Source: Sphingobacteriales bacterium (GTDB taxonomy: Bacteria; Bacteroidota; Bacteroidia; Chitinophagales; Chitinophagaceae). Taken from it: DNA of 64,000 bases. Position 1 is the first letter of the stretch; each line of letters begins with the position of its first letter. A program made the position numbers and the translations under genes. The notes under the pieces are model-generated. The model ran no database searches and was not told the DNA's origin. It saw nothing but the letters and a program-made list of their open reading frames with translations. Shown one piece after another: positions 50,247 to 59,389 of this stretch. The stretch is taken from contig SEFP01000002.1 in NCBI GenBank assembly GCA_004144185.1, positions 744,001 through 808,000 of the forward strand, given 5' to 3'.

Positions 50247-50266
50247 GAAGTAGTTTTGCGTTTTCT

Positions 50267-51739
50267 ATGCCTTTTTCCGCGTCGTCGTATTTTACTAAAG
50301 CCTTTGGCTGGACGGCAGGCGCATTGATCCTGGCTATTGCGGTGCTGTATCCGCAGTATTGCGATGGAGTGGATCCCGACGCGACCGCTTATTTCACGCT
50401 GGCACGGCGCTGGGCACGCGGTGATTTCCAGGGCGCGATCAACGGCTACTGGAGTCCGTTTTCGATCTGGCTGACGGCTCTTCTCATGAAAGTCGGTATT
50501 CCGGAAATTGCAGCAGCTTTTATGCAGAATACTCTGGGTGCAGTCGCGTTTCTGGGAGCTTCTATGAGTCTGTTTCGACGGTTTGAATTGTCGAGGTCCT
50601 TTCTGAACATCGTATTGCCGGCACTGGGCTTTTTCTTGCTGCACGCCGTACTGGTGCAGTGGTTCAGCGATCTGTGGGGAGCCGCCTTCGAGCTGCTGGC
50701 CCTGCACCTGTTGTTTAAACCCGGCTTTTTCCGGAAGCCCGTCCATTGGATATTGTATGGACTGATTGGCGCGCTGGCGTATCTCGCTAAAAGTGTGTAT
50801 CTGCCTTTTTTTGTGCTGCAAACGATCGGCGCAGTCCTGCTCCGCAGAAACGAACCCTCCCTGTTCCGGAATCTTATGTTTCTGCTGACGGCCTTACTGG
50901 TTCCGGCATTGGTATGTCTGCCCTGGTGGTGGGCGCTGCGAAATCATTATGGGTTCTGGACCACCGGTGTTGCCGGAGGACTCAATATTTCCTGGGGCCT
51001 GGTAGGCCATCCGGTGTATCGGACCACTGATCTGTTGCTGCCCCCGCTTCATGCCGATGCCAGTTCGTTCTGGGAAGACCCGTGGTGGGTCAACGTACCG
51101 AAGACCCCTTTTTGGGAGACCCCGAATGCGTTCATCCGGCTGCTGCCCCGGCTGTATTACTTCCTGACCCGGCTCCTCGAAAAATCCGTGCTGCTGACCC
51201 TGTTTTTGCCGGTCGCCATTTTTGAATCCATCCGGCAACTGTTCCGGAAGCGGCTTCGGTTACCGGGCGATTTTAAAACCCAGCTGCTGCAATGGGCGCT
51301 GATGTTGTTTCCGGTGCCGTTTCTGCTGATTCACTCCGAAGTGCGGTACCTGTGGGTCTTGGCACCGCTTACCATTATCTGGGTCGGGCATTTGCTGGTC
51401 GACCGGTTTTTCAACCGTACGGTAGTGGTGTTGCTGGCCATCAGTCTGTGCGTTGACGGGCTCCTGTACCTTCCGGGAGGCTGGCAGCTGGGTCGATCTG
51501 AAAAAGCGTTTGCCAGGTCGCTTCAGGCGCAGTCGATCTGGGGTGATTTTATGACAGACACGTCCGTCAGCTATGGACAGGCCCTTCGGATTGCTTATTT
51601 TGCCGGGATGCGGTATTGGGTTGCCAAACAGCCAATAGCTCCCGATACGCTTCGCAACGGGCCGCATCCGGAATGGATTCTGCAATCGGTTCCCACAGTC
51701 AAGGGCGCTTCCGGAACCTACCGCATCCGGAAATTCTAA
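50267..51739 (+). CDS. Multi-pass membrane glycosyltransferase-like protein
   Basis: YPQYCDGVDPDATAYFTLARRWARGDFQGAINGYWSPFSIW followed by multiple TM helices. Confidence 0.75.
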   Translation: MPFSASSYFTKAFGWTAGALILAIAVLYPQYCDGVDPDATAYFTLARRWARGDFQGAINGYWSPFSIWLTALLMKVGIPEIAAAFMQNTLGAVAFLGASMSLFRRFELSRSFLNIVLPALGFFLLHAVLVQWFSDLWGAAFELLALHLLFKPGFFRKPVHWILYGLIGALAYLAKSVYLPFFVLQTIGAVLLRRNEPSLFRNLMFLLTALLVPALVCLPWWWALRNHYGFWTTGVAGGLNISWGLVGHPVYRTTDLLLPPLHADASSFWEDPWWVNVPKTPFWETPNAFIRLLPRLYYFLTRLLEKSVLLTLFLPVAIFESIRQLFRKRLRLPGDFKTQLLQWALMLFPVPFLLIHSEVRYLWVLAPLTIIWVGHLLVDRFFNRTVVVLLAISLCVDGLLYLPGGWQLGRSEKAFARSLQAQSIWGDFMTDTSVSYGQALRIAYFAGMRYWVAKQPIAPDTLRNGPHPEWILQSVPTVKGASGTYRIRKF

Positions 51740-51792
51740 CCGGATTCCGATCAATCTGAAAATTCCTGCAACTGTACGGCAGTTTTTTGGTA

Positions 51793-51800
51793 TACTTTTG
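51793..51800 (+). promoter_or_regulatory. Bacteroidota -7-like element upstream of fructose-bisphosphate aldolase
   Basis: TACTTTTG 41 nt before ATG. Confidence 0.4.
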
Positions 51801-51840
51801 CAGCCGATTTACCGCATTTTTATTTTCCAAACGACTCCTC

Positions 51841-52911
51841 ATGGCAACACTGACGGCGACCTCCCGCATTGAAGACATCCTGGCCGACAAGGCCGAATAT
51901 TACCTCGACCACACCAGCACAGCGATCGACAAATCAGTCCTTCATGCGCCTTCGGCTGATACCGTAGGGACCGTTTGGGTTGATTCAAACCGGAATATCC
52001 AGACCCTGCGCAGCATCCAGGCGCTGTTGGGCCATGGCCGTCTGGCCAACACCGGTTATGTAAGCATCCTTCCGGTAGATCAGGGGATCGAGCACAGCGC
52101 CGGCGCTTCGTTTGCACCAAACCCGATTTATTTCGATCCGGAAAACATCGTGAAACTCGCGATGGAAGGCGGCTGTAATGCTGTTGCATCTACTTACGGC
52201 GTGCTGGGTGCAGTAGCCCGCAAATACGCACACAAGATTCCGTTTATCGTTAAGATCAACCACAACGAGTTTATTTCGTATCCAAACCGCTTCGACCAGA
52301 TCATGTTTGGTTCGATCCGCGACGCCTGGAACATGGGCGCCACAGCGGTAGGTGCGACCATCTATTTCGGTTCAGAAGAAAGCACCCGTCAGATTCAGGA
52401 AGTTGCCAAGGCATTTGAATATGCACACGAACTGGGTATGGCAACGGTACTGTGGTGCTACCTGCGCAACAGCGGTTTCAAAAAAGATGGTATCGATTAT
52501 CACACTGCTGCTGACCTTACCGCACAGGCCAACCACTTGGGCGTGACCATCCAAGCCGATATCATCAAGCAGAAGTTGCCGACCAACAACGGTGGTTACA
52601 ACGCGCTGAACTTCGGCAAGACGCACAAAAATGTGTACGAAAAAATGACCACCGATCACCCGATCGATCTGGCCCGCTATCAGGTGATGAACTGCTACGC
52701 CGGTCGCGTAGGTCTGATCAACTCCGGTGGTGAGTCTAAAGGCGATTCGGATCTGCAGGAAGCTGTGATTACCGCTGTAGTCAACAAGCGCGCCGGTGGT
52801 ATGGGTCTGATTTCCGGACGCAAAGCGTTCCAGAAGGATATGGCCGTAGGTGTAACCCTGCTGAACGCCATTCAGGATGTGTACCTCGACGACAGCATTA
52901 CCCTGGCGTAG
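51841..52911 (+). CDS. fbaB: Class I fructose-bisphosphate aldolase
   Basis: [63 protein letters not shown]. Confidence 0.94.
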   Translation: MATLTATSRIEDILADKAEYYLDHTSTAIDKSVLHAPSADTVGTVWVDSNRNIQTLRSIQALLGHGRLANTGYVSILPVDQGIEHSAGASFAPNPIYFDPENIVKLAMEGGCNAVASTYGVLGAVARKYAHKIPFIVKINHNEFISYPNRFDQIMFGSIRDAWNMGATAVGATIYFGSEESTRQIQEVAKAFEYAHELGMATVLWCYLRNSGFKKDGIDYHTAADLTAQANHLGVTIQADIIKQKLPTNNGGYNALNFGKTHKNVYEKMTTDHPIDLARYQVMNCYAGRVGLINSGGESKGDSDLQEAVITAVVNKRAGGMGLISGRKAFQKDMAVGVTLLNAIQDVYLDDSITLA

Positions 52912-52954
52912 GTTTTCCGGAAGGAATCTTCCATCGCTTCTTCAGTGAATTTTT

Positions 52955-52984
52955 AAAGAGCGGCCCGGTGGGCCGCTCTTTTTG
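52955..52984 (+). terminator. Intrinsic terminator
   Basis: AAAGAGCGGCCCGGTGGGCCGCTCTTTTT. Confidence 0.85.
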
Positions 52985-53028
52985 CGTCGGTATATAAATT
53001 GTAGCAGCAGGAAAAACATCATCCTGCT

Positions 53029-53655
53029 ATGCGAATCCTCTTTTGGCTTCCGGTGCTGTTATGGAGCTGCACCACAGCTGCTCCAACTCCCGAAACGCTA
53101 TCCGACGCAAGCCACTCTGCAACACAAACGACCGCATCTGCAATGCCAGCGCAAGCGGTACCAACGCCTTCAGCCATTGAATCTGACTGGCTGATTGTAC
53201 CCGGTCAGCGCATCGGTCAGACGGCCCTGGACGACGACCCGCAGCAGCTTATGGACCGGCAGGGACGGCCAGATGCGTCAGATGCGGCGATGGGCAAAGC
53301 CTGGCTGGTCTGGAACGGTCACCGGCAAGGCACTACCCTGGCCGTGTTCACCACCTACGCCGACACCAGCACGACCCGGAAAGCCATCCGTCAGATCCGG
53401 ATCACGGCGGCCCGGTTCCAGACCTCATCCGGCATTCATACCGGTCTGAAACTTCCGGCGATCCGACAGGCCTTTCCCAACCTGACACAGGCAGAGAACA
53501 CCGCTCCAGACGTGGCTATTCGTTATGATGATCCGGCACAGGGCATTTCCTTTGAAGTAGATAAGCCAGGAGCGAAAGCTGTTTGCACAGCTATTCTGGT
53601 GTATCCAGCCGGAAGTTCTCCAACCGCTTATTTACCGCTTCCGGAAGTGAATTGA
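53029..53655 (+). CDS. Hypothetical lipoprotein
   Basis: LLWSCTTAAPTPETL lipobox; no family recognised. Confidence 0.65.
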   Translation: MRILFWLPVLLWSCTTAAPTPETLSDASHSATQTTASAMPAQAVPTPSAIESDWLIVPGQRIGQTALDDDPQQLMDRQGRPDASDAAMGKAWLVWNGHRQGTTLAVFTTYADTSTTRKAIRQIRITAARFQTSSGIHTGLKLPAIRQAFPNLTQAENTAPDVAIRYDDPAQGISFEVDKPGAKAVCTAILVYPAGSSPTAYLPLPEVN

Positions 53656-53743
53656 GCTTTTTAATTTCATTCGTACGATCCTTTTCGCGTCTGAGGACGG
53701 AACCGGCTTTCTTTATCAGGACTACGGCTGTAGTTTAGCCGCC

Positions 53744-55111
53744 ATGAGAATACGCTTACACTTGCTGGCGCCTGCCCTGTTACTTTTTGCAGGGTGTCAA
53801 AAAGACGACTCTTCTACGACTGCCATCGGAACTGATCCTAAAACCATCCCGGTGGCCAGTCTGAGCAAAGTAGCAGTGGATTATTGCACCGACCGGGCGG
53901 TCCTGATTGAATGGTACGTAGACCACCCGGTGGCTTTGCAGGCTGCGTTGAATGCCAATGCGCAGAAAACAGACAGCGATACCGGCGAAAACGATCTGGT
54001 TCGCTATTACAATGAGCAGACGATTCTGAGCCCGTCCGGCCAGCCGGAGAATTTCTTTTCGCTTCCGGACGACGCGCGTCATCAGTTGATGCGCGATATG
54101 ATCAAAGTGGATGCCAAGTTGCTCACTGAGAAGTATGCCATGATGGATGCCGCAGCCACCGATGACCGGGAAGAAGCGAACAACCAGATCACGGATCAGT
54201 ATTTTAATGCGGTTTACAGCGACACGCTGAATTTTGATGCGGTACGGGCCTCTATCACGGATGCAAACCCTTATGTCAGCATCCGGAAAAAGCGCAACAC
54301 TGCCATTGTAGAAGCGTACGCTGACCTAGACAATATGGATCCTACGGACAGCACGGCTCCGCCACAGGCGCGGGGTGTTTGGGACTGGATCAAAGATGCA
54401 GCTTCCACGACCTACAACACAACTAAAACAGTTGCCATAAACGTCGCCAATATTTCTCCGGTTACCATTGTAGCCAATTATTTTTTCACCTCCTCACCGG
54501 AACTGACCCCAACGGAGTTTGTGAATAAAATCCGTTCTGAAATGCAACCGGGCCGGATCTTGCTGGCCTTACCGGCGGGTGTCCTCAGCGAAGATGCAAC
54601 GCTGTTTACCAACGGATTTCTGGATGTCGGTCACGTAGCCATCATCAGTAAGAAAGGCAGTGATGTTCCGGCAACTATTGATGAGAACTACAACATTTCG
54701 GTCGGTACCGACAACACGACTACGACTGTCAACCCGACACCGGGGATGCACTATGAACGCATCAAAGAATCCTGGACGCACAAACACAGCAAGGCGGTGG
54801 TGATGCAGGCATTCAATACCGTGTATCGTCGGCAGCCCGATGGCAGCAACCGTGAAGAAAAAGTCGATTATCCCAATGGTCCCATTTACGATAAGATTCT
54901 CACAATACTGAACACACCGTATGCTCCGCTAACGAAGATGCTGACTGCCAATGCGCTAGCGCCCAATTCGTTTATCTGCAGTTCATCGGCCTGGTGGGCG
55001 ATCAAAGCCGCACATGGAAACGAGGCGGATATTACACCCGGCTTTTCAGCTACCTGGCCCAAGGATGTCTTTAAATCGCCTAAAATGCGCGTCGTGGCCA
55101 AAACGTTCTGA
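53744..55111 (+). CDS. Lipoprotein with putative permuted NlpC/P60 (YiiX/YebB-like) papain fold
   Basis: LLFAGCQKDD lipobox; GRILLALPAG...DVGHVAIIS...NSFICSSSAWWAIKAA places His before Cys. Confidence 0.65.
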   Translation: MRIRLHLLAPALLLFAGCQKDDSSTTAIGTDPKTIPVASLSKVAVDYCTDRAVLIEWYVDHPVALQAALNANAQKTDSDTGENDLVRYYNEQTILSPSGQPENFFSLPDDARHQLMRDMIKVDAKLLTEKYAMMDAAATDDREEANNQITDQYFNAVYSDTLNFDAVRASITDANPYVSIRKKRNTAIVEAYADLDNMDPTDSTAPPQARGVWDWIKDAASTTYNTTKTVAINVANISPVTIVANYFFTSSPELTPTEFVNKIRSEMQPGRILLALPAGVLSEDATLFTNGFLDVGHVAIISKKGSDVPATIDENYNISVGTDNTTTTVNPTPGMHYERIKESWTHKHSKAVVMQAFNTVYRRQPDGSNREEKVDYPNGPIYDKILTILNTPYAPLTKMLTANALAPNSFICSSSAWWAIKAAHGNEADITPGFSATWPKDVFKSPKMRVVAKTF

Positions 55112-55140
55112 TCGTTTCCGGAACCGCTTGCAAGCGGATA

Positions 55141-55172
55141 CTGCCTGAAACCTGTCAAATGGTTTCAGGCAG
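55141..55172. terminator. Hairpin after the papain-like lipoprotein gene (weak T-tract)
   Basis: CTGCCTGAAACC-TGTCAAAT-GGTTTCAGGCAG. Confidence 0.55.
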
Positions 55173-55174
55173 TA

Positions 55175-55216
55175 TTCTGTCTGACCCCATACTTTTTCTG
55201 CCTGACCCCATACTGT
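55175..55216 (+). repeat. Two-copy 21-bp direct repeat TCTGYCTGACCCCATACT
   Basis: tctgtctgaccccatactttt / tctgcctgaccccatactgta back to back. Confidence 0.75.
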
Positions 55217-55449
55217 ATTTAAAGCCGGACTATCCGGAAGCCTATCAGATTCAATACAGCCTGGCAATTGGATTTTACAGTCTCCCAAGTGCTCGTTTGT
55301 AGCCGGGAGAAGCGGGACTGACACCTGCTACAATTGCTTCCTGACAGCACCTCTCTATAGCAGTACAAAAAGACCACTAAAAGGTATCAAAAGGGACTTG
55401 TGTTGCAACCGGGACGTACAATATCTTCACCTCAAACTTCTTTCTTTTT

Positions 55450-55947
55450 ATGGACATCACCCTTCAGCAGCTCCGGACCGAATTTGATTCCGAATACCGA
55501 ACTACGCATAGATTTTTCGAGCGGTTTCCGGAAGATCAAAACGACTATGCCCCGCATACCAAAAGCATGAAACTCATGCGGCTGGCTTCGCACATTGCTG
55601 AATTATTTGCCTGGCCCGACCTGATCCTGAACACAGACGGACTGGATTTTGCTACAGGTGCGTACCAGCCGGCCCACCTCCACAGTCGTGAAGAACTGGT
55701 TCAGTTTCTAGAGCAGTCGTATGCAACCGGCAAAGCCGCGCTGGACCAGGCCGTCTCTGTTGAAGGCCGCTGGGTCTTGTCAAACGGAGACTACAAGATC
55801 GCCGACTGGAGCCGGTACGAATCTATGCGTCACGTCCTGAGCCAGATCATTCACCACCGCGCGCAGCTGGGCGTGTATTACCGCCTCAATGACATTGCAG
55901 TGCCAGGATCTTACGGTCCCAGCGCTGATGACCAGGGAGCTGAGTAA
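55450..55947 (+). CDS. DinB-family protein
   Basis: FERFPEDQNDYAPHTKSMKLMRLASHIAELFAWPD, MRHVLSQIIHHRAQLGVYYRLND. Confidence 0.9.
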   Translation: MDITLQQLRTEFDSEYRTTHRFFERFPEDQNDYAPHTKSMKLMRLASHIAELFAWPDLILNTDGLDFATGAYQPAHLHSREELVQFLEQSYATGKAALDQAVSVEGRWVLSNGDYKIADWSRYESMRHVLSQIIHHRAQLGVYYRLNDIAVPGSYGPSADDQGAE

Positions 55948-55975
55948 TCAGCTAAAAGCAACCACGGTCACCCCT

Positions 55976-56015
55976 AAAAAAGAGGGACGCGGCAACTAAG
56001 CGCGTCCCTCTTTTT
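55976..56015. terminator. Bidirectional terminator
   Basis: AAAAAGAGGGACGCGGCAACTAAGCGCGTCCCTCTTTTT. Confidence 0.87.
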
Positions 56016-56034
56016 ATATTCCGGAAAAGCTAGT

Positions 56035-58212
56035 CTACCGAACCACCACGGTTTCAATCGGCACCGTTTTCTGTGCCGTATGTGGCACTCTGGTACCGTG
56101 CATTTTACCGATGGTCGGTGCAATTACCAACGCCACGATACTCATCAGTTTGATCAGGATGTTCATCGACGGACCTGAGGTGTCTTTAAACGGATCGCCT
56201 ACCGTGTCGCCGGTGACAGACGCCTTATGCGGCTCCGATTTTTTGTAGTAGATCTCACCGTTGATTTCAACGCCTTTCTCGAATGATTTTTTGGCGTTAT
56301 CCCAGGCACCACCAGCGTTGTTCTGGAACATACCCATCAGTACGCCGCTTACCGTGGCACCAGCCAGAAACCCGCCCAGTACTTCCGGACCGAATATAAA
56401 TCCAACCAGAATCGGCGCTAGGATAGCAATCGCCCCCGGCAGCATCATTTTCCGGATCGAAGCGTTGGTCGAAATTGCCACGCAACGCTCATACTGGGGC
56501 TTGCCAGTGCCTTCGAGAATGCCCGGAATTTCGCGGAACTGCCGGCGTACTTCTTCCACCATAGCCATCGCGGCCTGCCCTACAGCGGTAATCGCCAGAG
56601 ACGAGAAGATGAACGGAATCATGCCGCCTACAAAGAGGCCGGACAGCACATCCGCTTTGTAAATATCAATGCCACTGATTCCGGAAATACCTACAAACGC
56701 AGCAAATAACGCCAGCGCCGTCAGGGCTGCCGAAGCAATCGCGAACCCTTTTCCGGTAGCCGCTGTGGTGTTGCCTACGGCATCCAGGATATCTGTCTTT
56801 TCACGGATTTCGCTGGGCAGTTCGCTCATCTCGGCAATACCTCCGGCATTATCGGCAATTGGTCCAAACGCATCAATCGCCAGTTGCATCGCTGTAGTTG
56901 CCATCATACCTGCAGCGGCAATAGCAACGCCGTAGAGGCCGGCACAGGCGTACGAGCCGTAGATACCACCTGCCAGTACCAGAATAGGCAGCATAGTAGA
57001 CTCCATGCCTACCGACAGGCCACCAATAATGTTGGTTGCATGGCCGGTCGACGACTGGCGGACGATCGACAGCACCGGGCGCTTGCCCATAGCGGTGTAG
57101 TATTCGGTAATGATGCTCATGAGCGTACCGACCACCAGTCCGATGATGATCGCTCCAAATACGCCGTTGCGGGTAAATTCAAACCCGCGCAATGTCATCT
57201 GTTCCGGAAGGATATACTGAACCAGAAAATAGCAGGCAATCGCCGTCAGAACAATTGATCCCCAGTTGCCGATATTGAGTGCATTCTGCACGGCCGAGAC
57301 GGTGCTTTTAGCAGTATCGGAGATGCGTACAAAGAAGGTTCCGATAATACTCCAGAGAATACCGGTACCAGCAATCAGCATTGGCAGCAGGATGGGTGCA
57401 AAGCCACCGTAATTATCTACAGAAACCGTTTCGCGGCCCAGCACCATCGTAGCCAGTACGGTGGCTACATAGGAACCGAACAGATCGGCGCCCATACCAG
57501 CTACATCGCCTACGTTGTCGCCAACGTTATCGGCGATTGTTGCTGGGTTGCGGGGATCATCTTCCGGAATGCCGGCTTCGACTTTACCCACCAGATCGGC
57601 GCCCACGTCAGCGGCTTTGGTGTAGATGCCGCCGCCTACACGGGCAAACAAGGCAATACTTTCAGCGCCCAGCGAAAAGCCGGTCAGGATTTCGATGGTC
57701 CGTTCCATTTCAATCGAATCCACGCCGGCGCCGGGTGCAAACACCTGACGCAGCAAAATAAACAATCCGCCCAGACCCAATACAGCCAGTCCGGCTACAC
57801 CCATGCCCATAACAGACCCGCCTGTAAAAGACACCTTCAACGCGCGGGAAAGGGACGTTTTAGCGGCTTCCGCCGTGCGCACGTTGGCTTTGGTAGCAAT
57901 ACGCATTCCGATAAACCCGGCCAGTGCCGAGAAGAACGCGCCCATAACAAAGGCCAGTGCAATGCTCCAGTGGCTCGCTTCGTTAGAAGCGCCCATTACG
58001 CCCAGCAGCACTGCAGCAATGATGACGAAATACGTCAGCACTTTGTATTCGGCTTTCAGAAAGGCCATGGCGCCTTCCGAAATGTACCGGGCAATTTCCT
58101 GCATCCGGTCGTTGCCGGCGGCCTGTGCACTCACCCAATTGCCCCGCAGCCAGGTGAACAGCAGTGCTACAATCCCAAATACGGGAACCAGTAGAAAAAG
58201 ATTCATATCCAT
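56035..58212 (-). CDS. hppA: Membrane-bound ion-translocating pyrophosphatase
   Basis: [59 protein letters not shown]. Confidence 0.96.
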   Translation of the reverse strand: MDMNLFLLVPVFGIVALLFTWLRGNWVSAQAAGNDRMQEIARYISEGAMAFLKAEYKVLTYFVIIAAVLLGVMGASNEASHWSIALAFVMGAFFSALAGFIGMRIATKANVRTAEAAKTSLSRALKVSFTGGSVMGMGVAGLAVLGLGGLFILLRQVFAPGAGVDSIEMERTIEILTGFSLGAESIALFARVGGGIYTKAADVGADLVGKVEAGIPEDDPRNPATIADNVGDNVGDVAGMGADLFGSYVATVLATMVLGRETVSVDNYGGFAPILLPMLIAGTGILWSIIGTFFVRISDTAKSTVSAVQNALNIGNWGSIVLTAIACYFLVQYILPEQMTLRGFEFTRNGVFGAIIIGLVVGTLMSIITEYYTAMGKRPVLSIVRQSSTGHATNIIGGLSVGMESTMLPILVLAGGIYGSYACAGLYGVAIAAAGMMATTAMQLAIDAFGPIADNAGGIAEMSELPSEIREKTDILDAVGNTTAATGKGFAIASAALTALALFAAFVGISGISGIDIYKADVLSGLFVGGMIPFIFSSLAITAVGQAAMAMVEEVRRQFREIPGILEGTGKPQYERCVAISTNASIRKMMLPGAIAILAPILVGFIFGPEVLGGFLAGATVSGVLMGMFQNNAGGAWDNAKKSFEKGVEINGEIYYKKSEPHKASVTGDTVGDPFKDTSGPSMNILIKLMSIVALVIAPTIGKMHGTRVPHTAQKTVPIETVVVR

Positions 58213-58399
58213 AGAAAAGTGAAAGAAGCCTTAAATATAGCAGTGGTATCCGGAAGCTAAAAGCAGTTGGCCAAAGTATTTATCCGGTTCCGGAACCGGC
58301 ACAGACGTAAATTCCGGAATTGCAGGCAAACATCTTCCGGTGCGGTGTAATATTGGCGCAGGGTTTTCCCAAAAGAACTTTTTCAGCCTGTTAAGCACT

Positions 58400-59131
58400 A
58401 TGAATCCTTCTCTGACCGACCGCATTCAGAATCACCTTACACCTGAAGATGCAGGCTATCTGGCTCTCTTGCTGGATGAACCACCCCATGCGATTGAAGA
58501 AGCTTGGAGCGCAGTCGTTCAATTACTGGTTCAGACAGGTCATCATAAAGCCCAGACAGCCGATGGCACCGAAGCGCTGTATCAATGGATGAGCGACTAC
58601 ACCGATCCGATTGAATTTCCACAGGCCGGAACGTTTATGCGCAGCGATGCGTTTCCGGACTGGGTAGTGGAAAACACCACCCTGGCCAGTACCTTTTTAG
58701 GATCGGGTGCTCTGGATTCGATGGAGCGGATCGGCGAATGGGCCGGATTGCGCCCCGATTCTGTAGGCATGCTGATAACCGCCGCTGTTCCGGGATTCCT
58801 GGGAGAGCTGGGTAGACTTGTACGAGCAGAAGACGTGCCACAGACACAGTTCAAAGCCTGGCTGGAGCATCAGGAACCAACCGCGCTTCCAGACGATCTT
58901 GCGCTGGCGGATAGTGATGAACCGGAGGCACCTGTCGCTTCGGAACGCCTGTCTGAACCGGTTGGATTTGCTGCCGAGCGACCCGCTTCTTTCGCTGAAC
59001 CCACTTCGCCCTTTGTTCCGGAAGCAACAGACGCCCCTCCCCGTAGAAAATTGATCGGTTCAGCAATGGGAATTCTGGCGATTGTTGTATTGCTATTGCT
59101 GGCATTCCTGCTCTGGCAGCGGCTCCGATAA
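58400..59131 (+). CDS. Hypothetical protein with DUF937-like N-terminal region and C-terminal TM anchor
   Basis: SMERIGEWAGLRPDSVGMLITAAVPGFLGELGRLV; C-terminal AMGILAIVVLLLLAFLLWQRLR. Confidence 0.6.
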   Translation: MNPSLTDRIQNHLTPEDAGYLALLLDEPPHAIEEAWSAVVQLLVQTGHHKAQTADGTEALYQWMSDYTDPIEFPQAGTFMRSDAFPDWVVENTTLASTFLGSGALDSMERIGEWAGLRPDSVGMLITAAVPGFLGELGRLVRAEDVPQTQFKAWLEHQEPTALPDDLALADSDEPEAPVASERLSEPVGFAAERPASFAEPTSPFVPEATDAPPRRKLIGSAMGILAIVVLLLLAFLLWQRLR

Positions 59132-59183
59132 CCATTTTTAGGATTTTTACTAACGCCGGAACCAGTTACGATCCATACCTCCA

Positions 59184-59226
59184 AACCCGGAAAGCTGTTT
59201 GAAATAGCTTTCCGGGTTCTTGTTTT
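59184..59226 (+). terminator. Intrinsic terminator
   Basis: AACCCGGAAAGCT-GTTTGAAAT-AGCTTTCCGGGTT-CTTGTTTT. Confidence 0.75.
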
Positions 59227-59363
59227 GGGCGAATCCGTTTTCCGGAAAAGAACGTCTTCTGAGACCAGGCAGCAACTTTCCGGCTAAAAAACCGTTAGCT
59301 GACCAGCCGGTTTTAACGAAACGAAATCAGGGTGTTTTATATAGAAAAACCGTTCATAAATTT

Positions 59364-59371
59364 TATCTTTG
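59364..59371 (+). promoter_or_regulatory. Bacteroidota -7-like element before the C25 peptidase-like gene
   Basis: TATCTTTG 18 nt before ATG. Confidence 0.4.
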
Positions 59372-59389
59372 CGACTTATTATTAGTCTT

